Assembly (NCBI RefSeq): GCF_019052365.1
Contig: NZ_JAHQUY010000006.1
Location: forward strand, 1-64,000
From: Leyella stercorea
GTDB lineage: Bacteria > Bacteroidota > Bacteroidia > Bacteroidales > Bacteroidaceae
Reading direction: 5' to 3'
Length of the DNA: 64,000 nt
Below the pieces are notes generated by a model. That model was not told the origin of the DNA and did not search any database. It was given only the letters and a program-made list of their open reading frames with translations. How positions within the stretch are numbered: position 1 is the stretch's first letter; each line of letters begins with the position of its first letter. Below are positions 25,430 to 33,844 of this stretch, piece after piece. The translations under genes and the position numbers were made by a program.

Positions 25430-26500
25430 TTACATAAGGAGCAGCCATACACGATAAACCACATAGCCTGCCAGTGCGACTACAGCCACGGCGATAACGC
25501 CCAAAAGCGTATTAAGCGCAACACGCGTCTTGCGTGTACGCACCTCTTCCTCACTAAGTGTCGGTTCTATACGCTCTTCTGTAGGAGCATCCTCACGCTT
25601 GGTCTGGTCTATGAAGTTAATGGCGTTAAGAAGGTTCATGTCTTTCTCGTTGAGAAGTGCCGAATATTTCGCAAACTTCACAAGGTCGGCAGTCATGAAC
25701 AACTCGCTTAGCTCTGCAAGCATTTTCTCGTCGCCGGCACTACGCAGGTTTTCGAGAATCTCTGAAGAGGTCATCTCCATAGCATTGAAACCGAAACGCT
25801 CGCGTATATACTGGCGCAGGGTATCTGTAAGCTGCGTATAGTAAGCCTTCTGGTCATAATCGGCTGTATGCGACTCGCCCTTCAAGCGGTTCATCTCGTC
25901 CAATGCCTTCTTGTGTGGCGGCACTTTCTTCACGATACGTATGCGAGCAACAATCGGTTTGTTCTGCTTCAGACGTACTATAACCCATGAGCCTAACGCA
26001 ATAAGTAACAGCACGATAAGCGTCATCCAAATAAGAGGCGTCCACTCTGACCAAAGGAACGGATTGTCCTGTACCGACTTCGGTGGGAAGAACTTGTCCA
26101 TGTTGAGAGTGTCTACATCGCAAGTGATAACCTTAAGCGCTACGGGGTTCGACTTGTAGCTCTTACCGTCTACCTTCACCGTGATGCCAGGTATGGCATA
26201 CAGTCGTTCGTCGAAACTCGTAAGCGTAAGTATCTTCTTCACGCTCCAATAGCCGTCGACAACAGCCGTGTCGCCCTTCGAATCGTCAAGCACCTCAACA
26301 CCAGGCACAAGATATTGCGAACGCTTGTAGTGCGGATACACAATCTTTGCGCCCTGGCGAGCTGTGATAGTCAGTTGAAGATGTGCCTGTTCGCCAATCA
26401 TTATCGCCACAGAGTCGATCTTAGCCTCAACACCCACCTGCTGTGCGGCAGCCATCGTGAGTGACGACACGAACAATATGAGAGTTATTAATCTTTTCAT
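25430..26500 (-). CDS. BatD-like membrane protein of the Bat operon
   Basis: The 356 residues carry a signal peptide (LITLILFVSSLTMAAAQ), a periplasmic beta-rich domain (about 20-170) similar to the first domain of BatD (IMIGEQAHLQLTITARQGAK, GVEVLDDS), a membrane helix at about 178-196, a cytoplasmic helical domain with QLTDTLRQYIRERFGFNAME and a final helix (about 333-352). The order signal-beta domain-TM-helical domain repeats the BatD layout in miniature. It sits between the DUF58 gene and batA, where Bacteroidetes Bat operons always have such a gene. Function unknown. Confidence 0.75.
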   Translation of the reverse strand: MKRLITLILFVSSLTMAAAQQVGVEAKIDSVAIMIGEQAHLQLTITARQGAKIVYPHYKRSQYLVPGVEVLDDSKGDTAVVDGYWSVKKILTLTSFDERLYAIPGITVKVDGKSYKSNPVALKVITCDVDTLNMDKFFPPKSVQDNPFLWSEWTPLIWMTLIVLLLIALGSWVIVRLKQNKPIVARIRIVKKVPPHKKALDEMNRLKGESHTADYDQKAYYTQLTDTLRQYIRERFGFNAMEMTSSEILENLRSAGDEKMLAELSELFMTADLVKFAKYSALLNEKDMNLLNAINFIDQTKREDAPTEERIEPTLSEEEVRTRKTRVALNTLLGVIAVAVVALAGYVVYRVWLLLM

Positions 26501-26503
26501 TGT

Positions 26504-27376
26504 TTAACTGTTTCTTGATGAGAACAAAGTCATCATCGCTTTCACGAAATCCTCATCGGTAGCCACAGACATCCAGTCAACATTTGCTTGAGAGAATGTC
26601 TCACGAAGTATCGCCTCACGCTCCGTCCAATAGCGAGCATGAGCAGCACGCACCTTCTTGCTTGAGGTATCGATATACATCTCGCTACCCGTTTCTGCAT
26701 CCTGCACCTTCATAAGTCCTACATCCGGCAACTGCTTTGCCCAGCGGTCGTAAACCTGCACAGCCATAAGGTCGTGCTTGCTGTTGGCTATCTGGAACTG
26801 CTTCAGGAAGTCCTTATTGTCATAGAAGTCGCTGATGACGAAAGCGGTTGTGCGGCGCTTCATCATACGTGTGAAGTAAGCCACCGCTTCGCCAATGTCC
26901 GTTTTCGTACTTTGCGGATGGAAGTCGAGCATCTCTCGTATTATATACAAGATATGCTTACGTCCCTTCTTCGGTGGAATATACTTCTCTATACGGTCTG
27001 AGAAGAACACAACACCAATCTTGTCGTTGTTTTGCATAGCGCTGAAGGCGATGGTAGCAGCAATCTCAGTAGCCATCACCGACTTCATACACTTGCATGT
27101 GCCGAAATCGAGCGACCCCGAGACATCAATCAACAACATAACGGTGAGTTCGCGCTCCTCCTCAAACACTTTCACGTAAGGCTTGCGGAAACGTGCTGTG
27201 ACATTCCAGTCTATGTCGCGAACGTCATCGCCAAACTGATACTCGCGAACCTCGGCAAACGCCATACCCCTACCCTTAAAGGCAGAATGGTACTGGCCTG
27301 CGAATATGTTCTGGCTCAGACCCTTCGTCTTGATTTCTATCTTGCGAACCTTTTTAAGTATCTCTGACGTTTCCAT
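26504..27376 (-). CDS. DUF58 protein (VWA-like, partner of MoxR)
   Basis: The 290-residue cytosolic protein shows the DUF58 signature FKGRGMAFAEVREYQFGDD-VRDIDWNVTAR split around residues 33-63, then a VWA-like fold with LLIDVSGSLDFGT and FFSDRIEKYIPP. DUF58 proteins are almost always encoded beside a MoxR AAA ATPase and are thought to be its substrate adaptor. It lies 10 bases after the moxR-like gene and 3 bases before the BatD-like gene. Confidence 0.92.
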   Translation of the reverse strand: METSEILKKVRKIEIKTKGLSQNIFAGQYHSAFKGRGMAFAEVREYQFGDDVRDIDWNVTARFRKPYVKVFEEERELTVMLLIDVSGSLDFGTCKCMKSVMATEIAATIAFSAMQNNDKIGVVFFSDRIEKYIPPKKGRKHILYIIREMLDFHPQSTKTDIGEAVAYFTRMMKRRTTAFVISDFYDNKDFLKQFQIANSKHDLMAVQVYDRWAKQLPDVGLMKVQDAETGSEMYIDTSSKKVRAAHARYWTEREAILRETFSQANVDWMSVATDEDFVKAMMTLFSSRNS

Positions 27377-27386
27377 TGTCTTATGT

Positions 27387-28382
27387 TTAAGGCACCTCTA
27401 CCTTATTTATTATCTTAGATACGATCTCCTCACTTGTGATGTTGCTTGCCTCAGCCTCGTATGAGAGACCTATGCGATGGCGCAGCACGTCGTGTGCAAC
27501 GGCACGCACATCCTCTGGCACTACGTAGCCGCGACGCTTGATGAAAGCGTAAGCACGTGCAGCCTTTGCAAGCGAGATACTTGCACGAGGCGAACCGCCG
27601 AAAGTAATCATGTCCTTCAGTTCGCCCAAACCGTACTTCTCGGGGTAACGTGAAGCGAAGACTATGTCAGCAATATACTGCTCAATCTTCTCGTCGATAT
27701 ATACCTCTTCAACCACCTCGCGAGCCTTCAAAATCTCCGCTGCAGTTGTTACTGGCAACACCTTCTTCTCCTCACCACGCAGATTCTCACGGATAATGAG
27801 TTTCTCCTCCTCAAGTGTAGGATAGCCGATAACCACCTTGAGCATGAAACGGTCTACCTGAGCCTCAGGCAACTGATAGGTACCCTCCTGTTCAATAGGA
27901 TTCTGCGTAGCCATTACGAGGAACGGATTAGGAAGTTTGAATGTCTGCTCGCCAATAGTAACCTGATGCTCCTGCATAGCCTCGAGTAAGGCACTCTGAA
28001 CCTTAGCCGGCGCACGGTTGATTTCGTCCGCAAGTACGAAGTTCGCAAATACCGGACCCTTCTTCACATGGAAGTTTTCGTCCTTCTGCGAATATATAAG
28101 CGTACCTACAACGTCGGCTGGTAGCAAGTCGGGTGTAAACTGAATGCGGCTGTAGTCGGCATCGATAAGCTGTGAGAGAGTTTTTATGGCGAGAGTCTTT
28201 GCCAAACCAGGCACACCCTCCAAAAGGATGTGACCATCGCTAAGAAGCGAAATAAGCAACGACTCGATGAGGTGTTTCTGTCCAACAATCACTTGGTTCA
28301 TACCTGTCACCAAGTTGGTGACAAAACTGCTTTGCTGTTCTATCCGAGCGTTAAGCTGGCGGATATCTATTGATTCTGACAT
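27387..28382 (-). CDS. MoxR-family AAA+ ATPase
   Basis: The 331 residues contain the Walker A loop GVPGLAKT, the Walker B region VLADEINRAPAKVQSALLEAM, sensor 1 ATQNPIEQEGTYQLPEAQVDRF and the C-terminal lid with GGSPRASISLAKAARAYAF. MoxR ATPases act as chaperones that mature or assemble the VWA proteins of their operon. It is the first gene of the seven-gene Bat operon; a minus-strand TAATTTTG -7 element lies at 28459-28452. Confidence 0.94.
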   Translation of the reverse strand: MSESIDIRQLNARIEQQSSFVTNLVTGMNQVIVGQKHLIESLLISLLSDGHILLEGVPGLAKTLAIKTLSQLIDADYSRIQFTPDLLPADVVGTLIYSQKDENFHVKKGPVFANFVLADEINRAPAKVQSALLEAMQEHQVTIGEQTFKLPNPFLVMATQNPIEQEGTYQLPEAQVDRFMLKVVIGYPTLEEEKLIIRENLRGEEKKVLPVTTAAEILKAREVVEEVYIDEKIEQYIADIVFASRYPEKYGLGELKDMITFGGSPRASISLAKAARAYAFIKRRGYVVPEDVRAVAHDVLRHRIGLSYEAEASNITSEEIVSKIINKVEVP

Positions 28383-28451
28383 AATAGTTTATGTTTAATA
28401 TTTACTCGTTAAATCGGGCACAACCTTTATAGCTGCGCCATAAATTAAGCG

Positions 28452-28459
28452 CAAAATTA
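28452..28459 (-). promoter_or_regulatory. -7 promoter element of the Bat operon
   Basis: The minus strand reads TAATTTTG, 70 bases ahead of the moxR-like start, matching TAnnTTTG. There is no clear -33 box. Confidence 0.45.
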
Positions 28460-28523
28460 CTGAAATAATAAAACAGAGGCGAAATATATAGACTAAAATA
28501 TATTAAATAGTCGAAACATTTCA

Positions 28524-29096
28524 CTAATATTGAACAATCTTAAACCGATTTGTCAATTCTGCATACACGCGCTGAACGGGAAAACCCATAACATTATAAT
28601 AGCTACCTTCTAGTCCGGTAACGCCGATATATCCTATCCATTCCTGAATACCGTAAGCTCCAGCCTTGTCGAATGGCTTATAGTGCTCAATGTAATAATC
28701 GATCTCGGAATCTGTCAGTTCCTTGAACGTAACTCCAGTCATGACCGAGAAGCTATGCTGCTCCTGGTTGGTCTTCATGCAAACGCCAGTAACGACATGG
28801 TGTGTGCGTCCGCTTATCTTACGCAACATGGCGTGAGCCTCAGCTGCATCATGCGGCTTGCCGAGGATATCGTCGCCAACAATCACCACCGTGTCGGCAG
28901 TAATCACGAGTTCGTCGTCTGCCACTTCATACGCAGCAGCCTTCTCACGTGCTATATACTCTGCCACATCCTTTGACGGCAGCGTGTCGGGATACGATTC
29001 GTCCACACCTTTTATTACTTTCACTTCAAAATCAACGCCAAGACCGGCGAGTAGCTCTCTACGGCGTGGCGAATTACTTGACAATATTATCTTCAT
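28524..29096 (-). CDS. Maf-family nucleotide pyrophosphatase
   Basis: Maf proteins hydrolyse non-canonical or surplus nucleoside triphosphates (dTTP/UTP type) to the monophosphate. The N-terminal signature SSNSPRRRELLAGLGVDFEV with the SxSPRR motif, EYIAREKA, ITADTVVIVGDDILGKP and GAYGIQEWIGYIGVTGLEGSYYNVMGFP are all present in the 190 residues. It is 9 bases downstream of the DAHP synthase gene and thus in the same operon. Confidence 0.93.
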   Translation of the reverse strand: MKIILSSNSPRRRELLAGLGVDFEVKVIKGVDESYPDTLPSKDVAEYIAREKAAAYEVADDELVITADTVVIVGDDILGKPHDAAEAHAMLRKISGRTHHVVTGVCMKTNQEQHSFSVMTGVTFKELTDSEIDYYIEHYKPFDKAGAYGIQEWIGYIGVTGLEGSYYNVMGFPVQRVYAELTNRFKIVQY

Positions 29097-29105
29097 CTTT
29101 GCGTA

Positions 29106-30173
29106 CTATTGCTTGTTGATTATTTCCATTTGTTGACGTACCGACTCTTCGTGAATCAGTTCGAATATATGCTTAACGAAATCCGAATCCATACCACACA
29201 AGTCGCCTTGTGCTCCACGCTTATCTATTATCTCTTTATATCGGTTAGCCTGCAGAACCGTCATGTTATGCTCTTTCTTATAGCAGCCTATCTTTCGGCA
29301 GATGTTCATGCGATTGGAAAGAATCTCTATAAGGTTATTGTCGAGGGCATCTATCTGCTCTCGTAAGCCGTGTATGCCTTCTATATTTATATGTCCGTCG
29401 CGTATTGTAAGGTGCGACAATATCCGGTAGAGTTCGTCGGGCGTGACTTGCTGTGCAGCATCGCTCCACGCTTCATCCGGAAAGCAATGAGTCTCCACAA
29501 TCAAGCCGTCGAAACCAAGATCCATAGCCTGCTGGCTAAGTGGGGATATAAGATTACGCCTTCCACCGATATGACTTGGGTCGCAGATTATCGGCAACTC
29601 CGGTATGCGGCGGCGCAATTCAATAGGTATCTGCCACATTGGGGCATTGCGATAAATCTTGTTATCGTAACTCGAGAAGCCACGATGAATGGCAGCCAAG
29701 CGCTTGATGCCTGCCTGATTGAGACGTTCCATCGCTCCTATCCACAATTCGAGGTCTGGATTCACGGGGTTCTTCACAAGTACGGGGATATCAACGCCAC
29801 TAAGCGAATCGGCAATAGCCTGCACAGCGAAAGGGTTGGCAGATGTACGAGCTCCTATCCAAAGGACATCGACACCATATTCAAGAGCAAGCTCCACATG
29901 TTCGGGCGTAGCAACCTCTGTAGCCACAAGCATTCCTGTCTCTTCCTTCACACGCTTCAGCCACGGCAAAGCCTTCTCGCCGTGTCCTTCGAAACCGCCA
30001 GGCTTGGTGCGAGGTTTCCAAACGCCGGCCCGATACACGTTACAACCAAGCGAAGCGAGTTGTCGGGCTGTTGACATCACTTGTTCTTCTATCTCTGCCG
30101 AACATGGACCAGCTATGACAAATGGACGCTGTCCACTGCCTTTTATATTTAGAGGGATCAAAGACAAATCCAT
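29106..30173 (-). CDS. Bifunctional DAHP synthase / chorismate mutase type II
   Basis: The N-terminal part (about 1-255) is a class I-type DAHP synthase that condenses phosphoenolpyruvate and erythrose 4-phosphate: VIAGPCSAEIEEQV, WKPRTKPGGFEGHGEKAL, GARTSANPFAVQAIAD, LPIICDPSHIGG and GLIVETHCFPDEAWSDA. The C-terminal about 90 residues are a helical AroQ chorismate mutase (LREQIDALDNNLIEILSNRM). This mutase-fused form is usual in Bacteroidetes and feeds phenylalanine and tyrosine synthesis. A full promoter lies upstream and maf follows. Confidence 0.92.
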   Translation of the reverse strand: MDLSLIPLNIKGSGQRPFVIAGPCSAEIEEQVMSTARQLASLGCNVYRAGVWKPRTKPGGFEGHGEKALPWLKRVKEETGMLVATEVATPEHVELALEYGVDVLWIGARTSANPFAVQAIADSLSGVDIPVLVKNPVNPDLELWIGAMERLNQAGIKRLAAIHRGFSSYDNKIYRNAPMWQIPIELRRRIPELPIICDPSHIGGRRNLISPLSQQAMDLGFDGLIVETHCFPDEAWSDAAQQVTPDELYRILSHLTIRDGHINIEGIHGLREQIDALDNNLIEILSNRMNICRKIGCYKKEHNMTVLQANRYKEIIDKRGAQGDLCGMDSDFVKHIFELIHEESVRQQMEIINKQ

Positions 30174-30205
30174 CGTTTTCAGTTTAAAAGTTGTTATTTT
30201 ACAAA

Positions 30206-30237
30206 CAAATGTATAACAATTATTTCTATCCTACAAA
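30206..30237 (-). promoter_or_regulatory. Promoter of the DAHP synthase-maf operon
   Basis: Minus strand TTTG (30237-30234), 20 bases, TACATTTG (30213-30206): full consensus, 33 bases before the start codon. It is divergent from the Fur-family gene promoter about 40 bases away. Confidence 0.75.
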
Positions 30238-30250
30238 TAAATTATGATTA

Positions 30251-30284
30251 ATTGCCACATTTACATCTTTTCATTGTAACTTTG
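30251..30284 (+). promoter_or_regulatory. Promoter of the Zur-like Fur-family gene
   Basis: ATTG (30251-30254), 22 bases, TAACTTTG (30277-30284). The -7 box is exact, the -33 box is partial and spacing is one base long. The start codon is at 30325. Confidence 0.6.
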
Positions 30285-30324
30285 CGTCTAATAACAAGAA
30301 CATTTTGTCTCGCAATATCCAAAT

Positions 30325-30756
30325 ATGAACAATATAGACAGCAATAATGCAGAAGAACTGCTGAAACAAAAAGGTGTGCGTCCTACGGCTAACCGCATTC
30401 TCATTCTGAAAACGCTTCAAAACGAGCATCGCCCCATGTGTCTTTCGGCGATGGAGGCGATATTGTTGCCTATGGACAAGTCGAGCATCTTCCGCGTTCT
30501 TACACTTTTCCTCGAACACGACATCGTGCATGCTTTCGAGGACGGCAAAGGTGCGCTCAACTATGAGCTGTGCTCTCATCACGACTCGCACGACCATACG
30601 GCAAGTCACGCCCATTTCTATTGCGAAAAGTGCGCACGCACCTTCTGCCTGAAAGACATTCCGGTAGAGAACGTCGCCCTACCCGATGGTTTCAAAGCCA
30701 ACTCCTTATCATTCATCATTAAGGGAGAATGCCCCGAGTGTAGCAGACGCAAATAA
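30325..30756 (+). CDS. Fur-family metal-dependent repressor (Zur-like)
   Basis: The 143 residues have a winged-helix domain (about 8-75; GVRPTANRILILKTL, then DKSSIFRVLTLFLEHDIVH) and a metal-binding C-terminal part rich in histidine (H85, H86, H89, H91, H95, H97) with zinc Cys pairs C100/C103 and C136/C139. The His cluster LCSHHDSHDHTASHAHFYC suggests a sensing site for zinc or iron; zinc uptake repressor is the more likely role but is inference. Divergent from the DAHP synthase gene, convergent with kdsC (17 bases apart). Confidence 0.85.
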   Translation: MNNIDSNNAEELLKQKGVRPTANRILILKTLQNEHRPMCLSAMEAILLPMDKSSIFRVLTLFLEHDIVHAFEDGKGALNYELCSHHDSHDHTASHAHFYCEKCARTFCLKDIPVENVALPDGFKANSLSFIIKGECPECSRRK

Positions 30757-30773
30757 AGTTACAATCCGAAATA

Positions 30774-31292
30774 TCACCATCCGAAGGCTCTGCCTTCTGC
30801 CATCCATTTTCCTTGAGCCTTGAGCACTTGCTCAATGATATCGCGACCTACTCCACAACCGCCTCGACGCTGACAGATGTACTTGCTGACCGACTTTATT
30901 TCTGCGCTTGCGTCTGCCGGGCAGCAAGGACAGCCTACGAGCGACATCACTTCGTAATCTGGTATATCATCGCCTACATATATTACTTCGTCATCAGACA
31001 GCGAGTACTTAGCCTTGAACTCGTTATAGGTCTTTATCTTCACGCTACAACCCATATACAGTTCCTTCACTCCAAGCGCCTCATAGCGTTTGCGTACCGC
31101 CTCGGTATTTCCACCCGTAATGATGCAGACGTTCAGACCTACCTTACAGGCATATTGTATGGCATAACCATCCTTCAGGTTGGCAGTTCGCAGAGGTTCG
31201 CCTATAGGAGACACGGTGACAGTATCGCACGACAGCACGCCGTCCACATCAAATATTACGGCACGTATCTTTTTTAAATTGTAGTCAATCAT
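30774..31292 (-). CDS. kdsC: KDO 8-phosphate phosphatase (HAD family, KdsC type)
   Basis: KdsC removes phosphate from KDO 8-phosphate in the route to lipopolysaccharide inner core. The 172 residues show the HAD motifs: [10 protein letters not shown] (nucleophile Asp), [14 protein letters not shown] (motif II), Lys in [12 protein letters not shown] and [12 protein letters not shown] (motif IV). The KDO-phosphatase subfamily lacks a cap domain, in line with this short length. ATG at 31292 is chosen because homologues start with this segment before the first HAD strand; the frame is open to 31319. It follows the DUF2520 gene by 31 bases. Confidence 0.88.
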   Translation of the reverse strand: MIDYNLKKIRAVIFDVDGVLSCDTVTVSPIGEPLRTANLKDGYAIQYACKVGLNVCIITGGNTEAVRKRYEALGVKELYMGCSVKIKTYNEFKAKYSLSDDEVIYVGDDIPDYEVMSLVGCPCCPADASAEIKSVSKYICQRRGGCGVGRDIIEQVLKAQGKWMAEGRAFGW

Positions 31293-31323
31293 TCTTCTAA
31301 TCAAAACAGTTAAACACAAGCAT

Positions 31324-32094
31324 TTACGCTCTATTCTTCAATATGTAATTGGACAGGACACTATACACCTCGCTCAATTCCTTGTCGTCTTCAAGCAAAG
31401 CAAGATGCTTGCCAACTACACCAACGTCTCCTCTCGAAGCTGGTCCAGTCTGCGCTTCTTTCGGATGTAATCGATGGAGTTTAGCCACAGTCTCATCGAG
31501 AAGCGGAAGCATCACATTAAAATCGAGTCCATGACGTTCGAGTATCTTTGCAGCCATAGTGTTGCACACATTAGCAAAGTTGCAGGAGAAAACCGCAGCA
31601 ATGTGAAGCCATTTACGGTCAGCCTCCTTAAGTTCGCGAACATTATCGGAGAGACGTCGTGCCAACTCCATTATTATATCAAGCGTCTGCTGGTCGGAAG
31701 CCTCAACAAAACAAGGAATGGTTCTGAAGTTCACTTCTTTCTGCTTTGAGAAAGTCTGCATTGGATAAAGCACGCCATAATGCTCTGCTTTACCCATGAA
31801 CAGACTCATCGACATTGTGCCAGCCGTATGTACAAAGACGCCATGCTTGCATCGGCTGCAAAGTTGTTCAATCACATCAAGCATTGCGTCGTCTTTTACA
31901 GACACTATATACACATCAGCATCCTTCATTACACTATTCCAATCGCTTGTAGCACAACTACCTACAGTTTCAGCGAGCGCTTCAGCCGAAGCAAGTGTCC
32001 TGCTCCATATCTGCGCTGGCGTTTCTCCTATCTTGGCAAGGGTTTTAGCAATGTTTGTTGCCACATTGCCAGCTCCTATCATTACTATTTTCAT
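31324..32094 (-). CDS. DUF2520 Rossmann-fold oxidoreductase-like protein
   Basis: The 256 residues begin with a dinucleotide-binding fold, [20 protein letters not shown] (GxGNVA), resembling pyrroline-5-carboxylate reductase and ketopantoate reductase, and continue with the DUF2520 helical domain ([20 protein letters not shown], then [18 protein letters not shown]). Function is unknown; in Bacteroidetes it is commonly linked to kdsC, as here. ATG at 32094 fits the glycine-rich loop placement; a -7 element TACTTTTG on the minus strand is at 32125-32118. Confidence 0.85.
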   Translation of the reverse strand: MKIVMIGAGNVATNIAKTLAKIGETPAQIWSRTLASAEALAETVGSCATSDWNSVMKDADVYIVSVKDDAMLDVIEQLCSRCKHGVFVHTAGTMSMSLFMGKAEHYGVLYPMQTFSKQKEVNFRTIPCFVEASDQQTLDIIMELARRLSDNVRELKEADRKWLHIAAVFSCNFANVCNTMAAKILERHGLDFNVMLPLLDETVAKLHRLHPKEAQTGPASRGDVGVVGKHLALLEDDKELSEVYSVLSNYILKNRA

Positions 32095-32117
32095 AAGTTC
32101 TTTTCCTGTTATAGCTA

Positions 32118-32125
32118 CAAAAGTA
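32118..32125 (-). promoter_or_regulatory. -7 promoter element of the DUF2520-kdsC operon
   Basis: The minus strand reads TACTTTTG, matching TAnnTTTG, 24 bases before the ATG at 32094. There is no -33 box at the right distance. Confidence 0.5.
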
Positions 32126-32179
32126 AGCAAATGCGCAGAAAAAGCACAGAAAACGAGTCGATTTTTAAAAAAGATTTGC

Positions 32180-32187
32180 TATTTTTG
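32180..32187 (+). promoter_or_regulatory. -7 element immediately before the GNAT-like gene
   Basis: TATTTTTG matches TAnnTTTG and ends only 4 bases before the ATG at 32192. If used, the transcript would start at or next to the A of the start codon. No -33 box is visible. Confidence 0.4.
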
Positions 32188-32191
32188 CCAC

Positions 32192-33178
32192 ATGAAAGAA
32201 GAGGTTAGTGTTACTCTGATTACTAAAGCATCCGATTTGCCCGGCATAATATGCGATGATTTCTTTCAAAGTGTGGAGTTGTTCAAGATACTTGAAGCCA
32301 CACCAAAACAGAAACCATACATGGCGTTAGCTACTGACGGGCAGGGACATATTGTGGCACATCTCTTGGCTGTAGTGTCTTACCACCACTTGCTGCTACC
32401 CCCGTTTACCTATTCGCATTGCCACATATATGGCGAGGGCGTTTATGCGCCAGAAGTAGAGAACAAGGAAGCTATCTTCTCTCTCTTCGTGAAAGCAATA
32501 ACTGCCGAACTGACACACAAGCTGTGCCTGTTCATAGAGATAAGCGACTTGAGCAGCAAGATGTTCGGATATGGCAAACTGCGCGAGAACGGGTTCTTTC
32601 CAATACAATGGCAGAAAATACACAACTCGCTGCACTCAAAACATCCTTACGAACGTCTGCCCCAAAAGCTTCGCGACAAGATTTCGGCTGCAGAACAGCG
32701 CGGAGTGAAAGCCGCAACAATAGAGTCTGAAGGCAAAGAACTGCAGCAAGCCGTGAAGCTCATGCGCCACTACTTCAGACTGAAGCCTCGACGCACCGTG
32801 CGTAGCTGCAAGCTCTTCGAAAACCTGGCAACAAGCAAGCATTGCAAGATATTCGCAACAAAATACCGAAACCGTATCATCGGCACATGCGTTTGCTTCT
32901 TCTTCGGCGGCAACGCCTACATGTGGCAGTTGGCTTCGCGCCGCAAGAGTTTCATGATGCTCTACCCTGCTACATACACGGTATGGTCTGCATTGAAGTA
33001 TGCACACGAGCATGGCTATGCACACATGTTCTTCCTTGATGCCGGACTACCTTTCAAGCGCAACCCCATGCGCGAGTTTATCCTCAACTTCGGAGGCAAG
33101 CAGGTTTCCGAATACCGCTGGTTCCGCATACAGTTTCCTTGGGTAGGCAGGCTCATGGATTGGTTCTATAACGAGTAA
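32192..33178 (+). CDS. GNAT/FemAB-like acyltransferase
   Basis: The 328 residues resemble tandem-GNAT proteins of the FemAB type. The stretch YERLPQKLRDKISAAEQRGV is the typical central helix of that group, followed by a second acetyltransferase half with MRHYFRLKPRRTV, IFATKYRNRIIGTCVCFFFG and LYPATYTVWSALKYAHEHGY. Such enzymes move acyl or aminoacyl groups, for example onto peptidoglycan precursors or lipids; the substrate here is unknown. The frame is open far upstream, but ATG at 32192 avoids overlap with the divergent DUF2520 gene. No signal peptide. Confidence 0.65.
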   Translation: MKEEVSVTLITKASDLPGIICDDFFQSVELFKILEATPKQKPYMALATDGQGHIVAHLLAVVSYHHLLLPPFTYSHCHIYGEGVYAPEVENKEAIFSLFVKAITAELTHKLCLFIEISDLSSKMFGYGKLRENGFFPIQWQKIHNSLHSKHPYERLPQKLRDKISAAEQRGVKAATIESEGKELQQAVKLMRHYFRLKPRRTVRSCKLFENLATSKHCKIFATKYRNRIIGTCVCFFFGGNAYMWQLASRRKSFMMLYPATYTVWSALKYAHEHGYAHMFFLDAGLPFKRNPMREFILNFGGKQVSEYRWFRIQFPWVGRLMDWFYNE

Positions 33179-33271
33179 CGGCATACAATGATAAAAGCAT
33201 AGCATGCTTAAAAGATATATCTAACAGACAGACACCAAAACAATAAAAATATAAACAAAAACTCAATAACA

Positions 33272-33844
33272 ATGAAAGCACTCATAGACAGAATTCAGAA
33301 AGACGGCAAATGCTACCCTGGTGGCATCCTCAAAGTAGACAAGTTTATTAACCACCAGATGGATCCTAACCTTATGAAGGACATCGCCGTGGAGTTCATA
33401 CGCCGCTTTGCAAACACCAAAGTGAACAAGATTCTTACTATTGAGGCATCGGGCATTGCGCCGGCTATCATGATGGGATTTCTGATGAACCTTCCGGTTG
33501 TGTTCGCAAAGAAGAAGAAGCCGAACACGCTCGACAACATGCTCGCTACAAAGGTTACGTCGTTCACAAAGCAGCGCGACTACGACGTGGTTATCTCACG
33601 CGACTATCTCACTCCTGACGACCACGTTATTTTCATCGACGACTTCCTTGCATACGGCAACGCAGCCAAGGGCATCATCGACCTCTGCAAGCAGTCGGGA
33701 GCCACACTCGAAGGCATGGGCTTCATCATCGAGAAGGCATTCCAGGATGGCGGACAGTATCTGCGCGAACATGGTGTGCGTGTAGAGTCGCTCGCTATCA
33801 TTGAGTCGCTCGACAACTGCGAGATTAAGATTAAAAACGCATAA
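33272..33844 (+). CDS. xpt: Xanthine phosphoribosyltransferase
   Basis: Xpt salvages xanthine with PRPP to XMP. The 190 residues are the usual length and contain [56 protein letters not shown], the PRPP loop [16 protein letters not shown] and [15 protein letters not shown]. Its stop codon shares a base with the start of the next gene (TAATG), linking it to the helicase/methyltransferase locus. The 93-base upstream gap shows no purine riboswitch and no TAnnTTTG box, so it may be read from the GNAT-like gene. Confidence 0.93.
   Translation: MKALIDRIQKDGKCYPGGILKVDKFINHQMDPNLMKDIAVEFIRRFANTKVNKILTIEASGIAPAIMMGFLMNLPVVFAKKKKPNTLDNMLATKVTSFTKQRDYDVVISRDYLTPDDHVIFIDDFLAYGNAAKGIIDLCKQSGATLEGMGFIIEKAFQDGGQYLREHGVRVESLAIIESLDNCEIKIKNA

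Noticed and set aside
33179..33271. Purine riboswitch upstream of xpt
   Set aside because: The 93-base gap is AT-rich and lacks the conserved three-way junction sequence and paired loops of that class.
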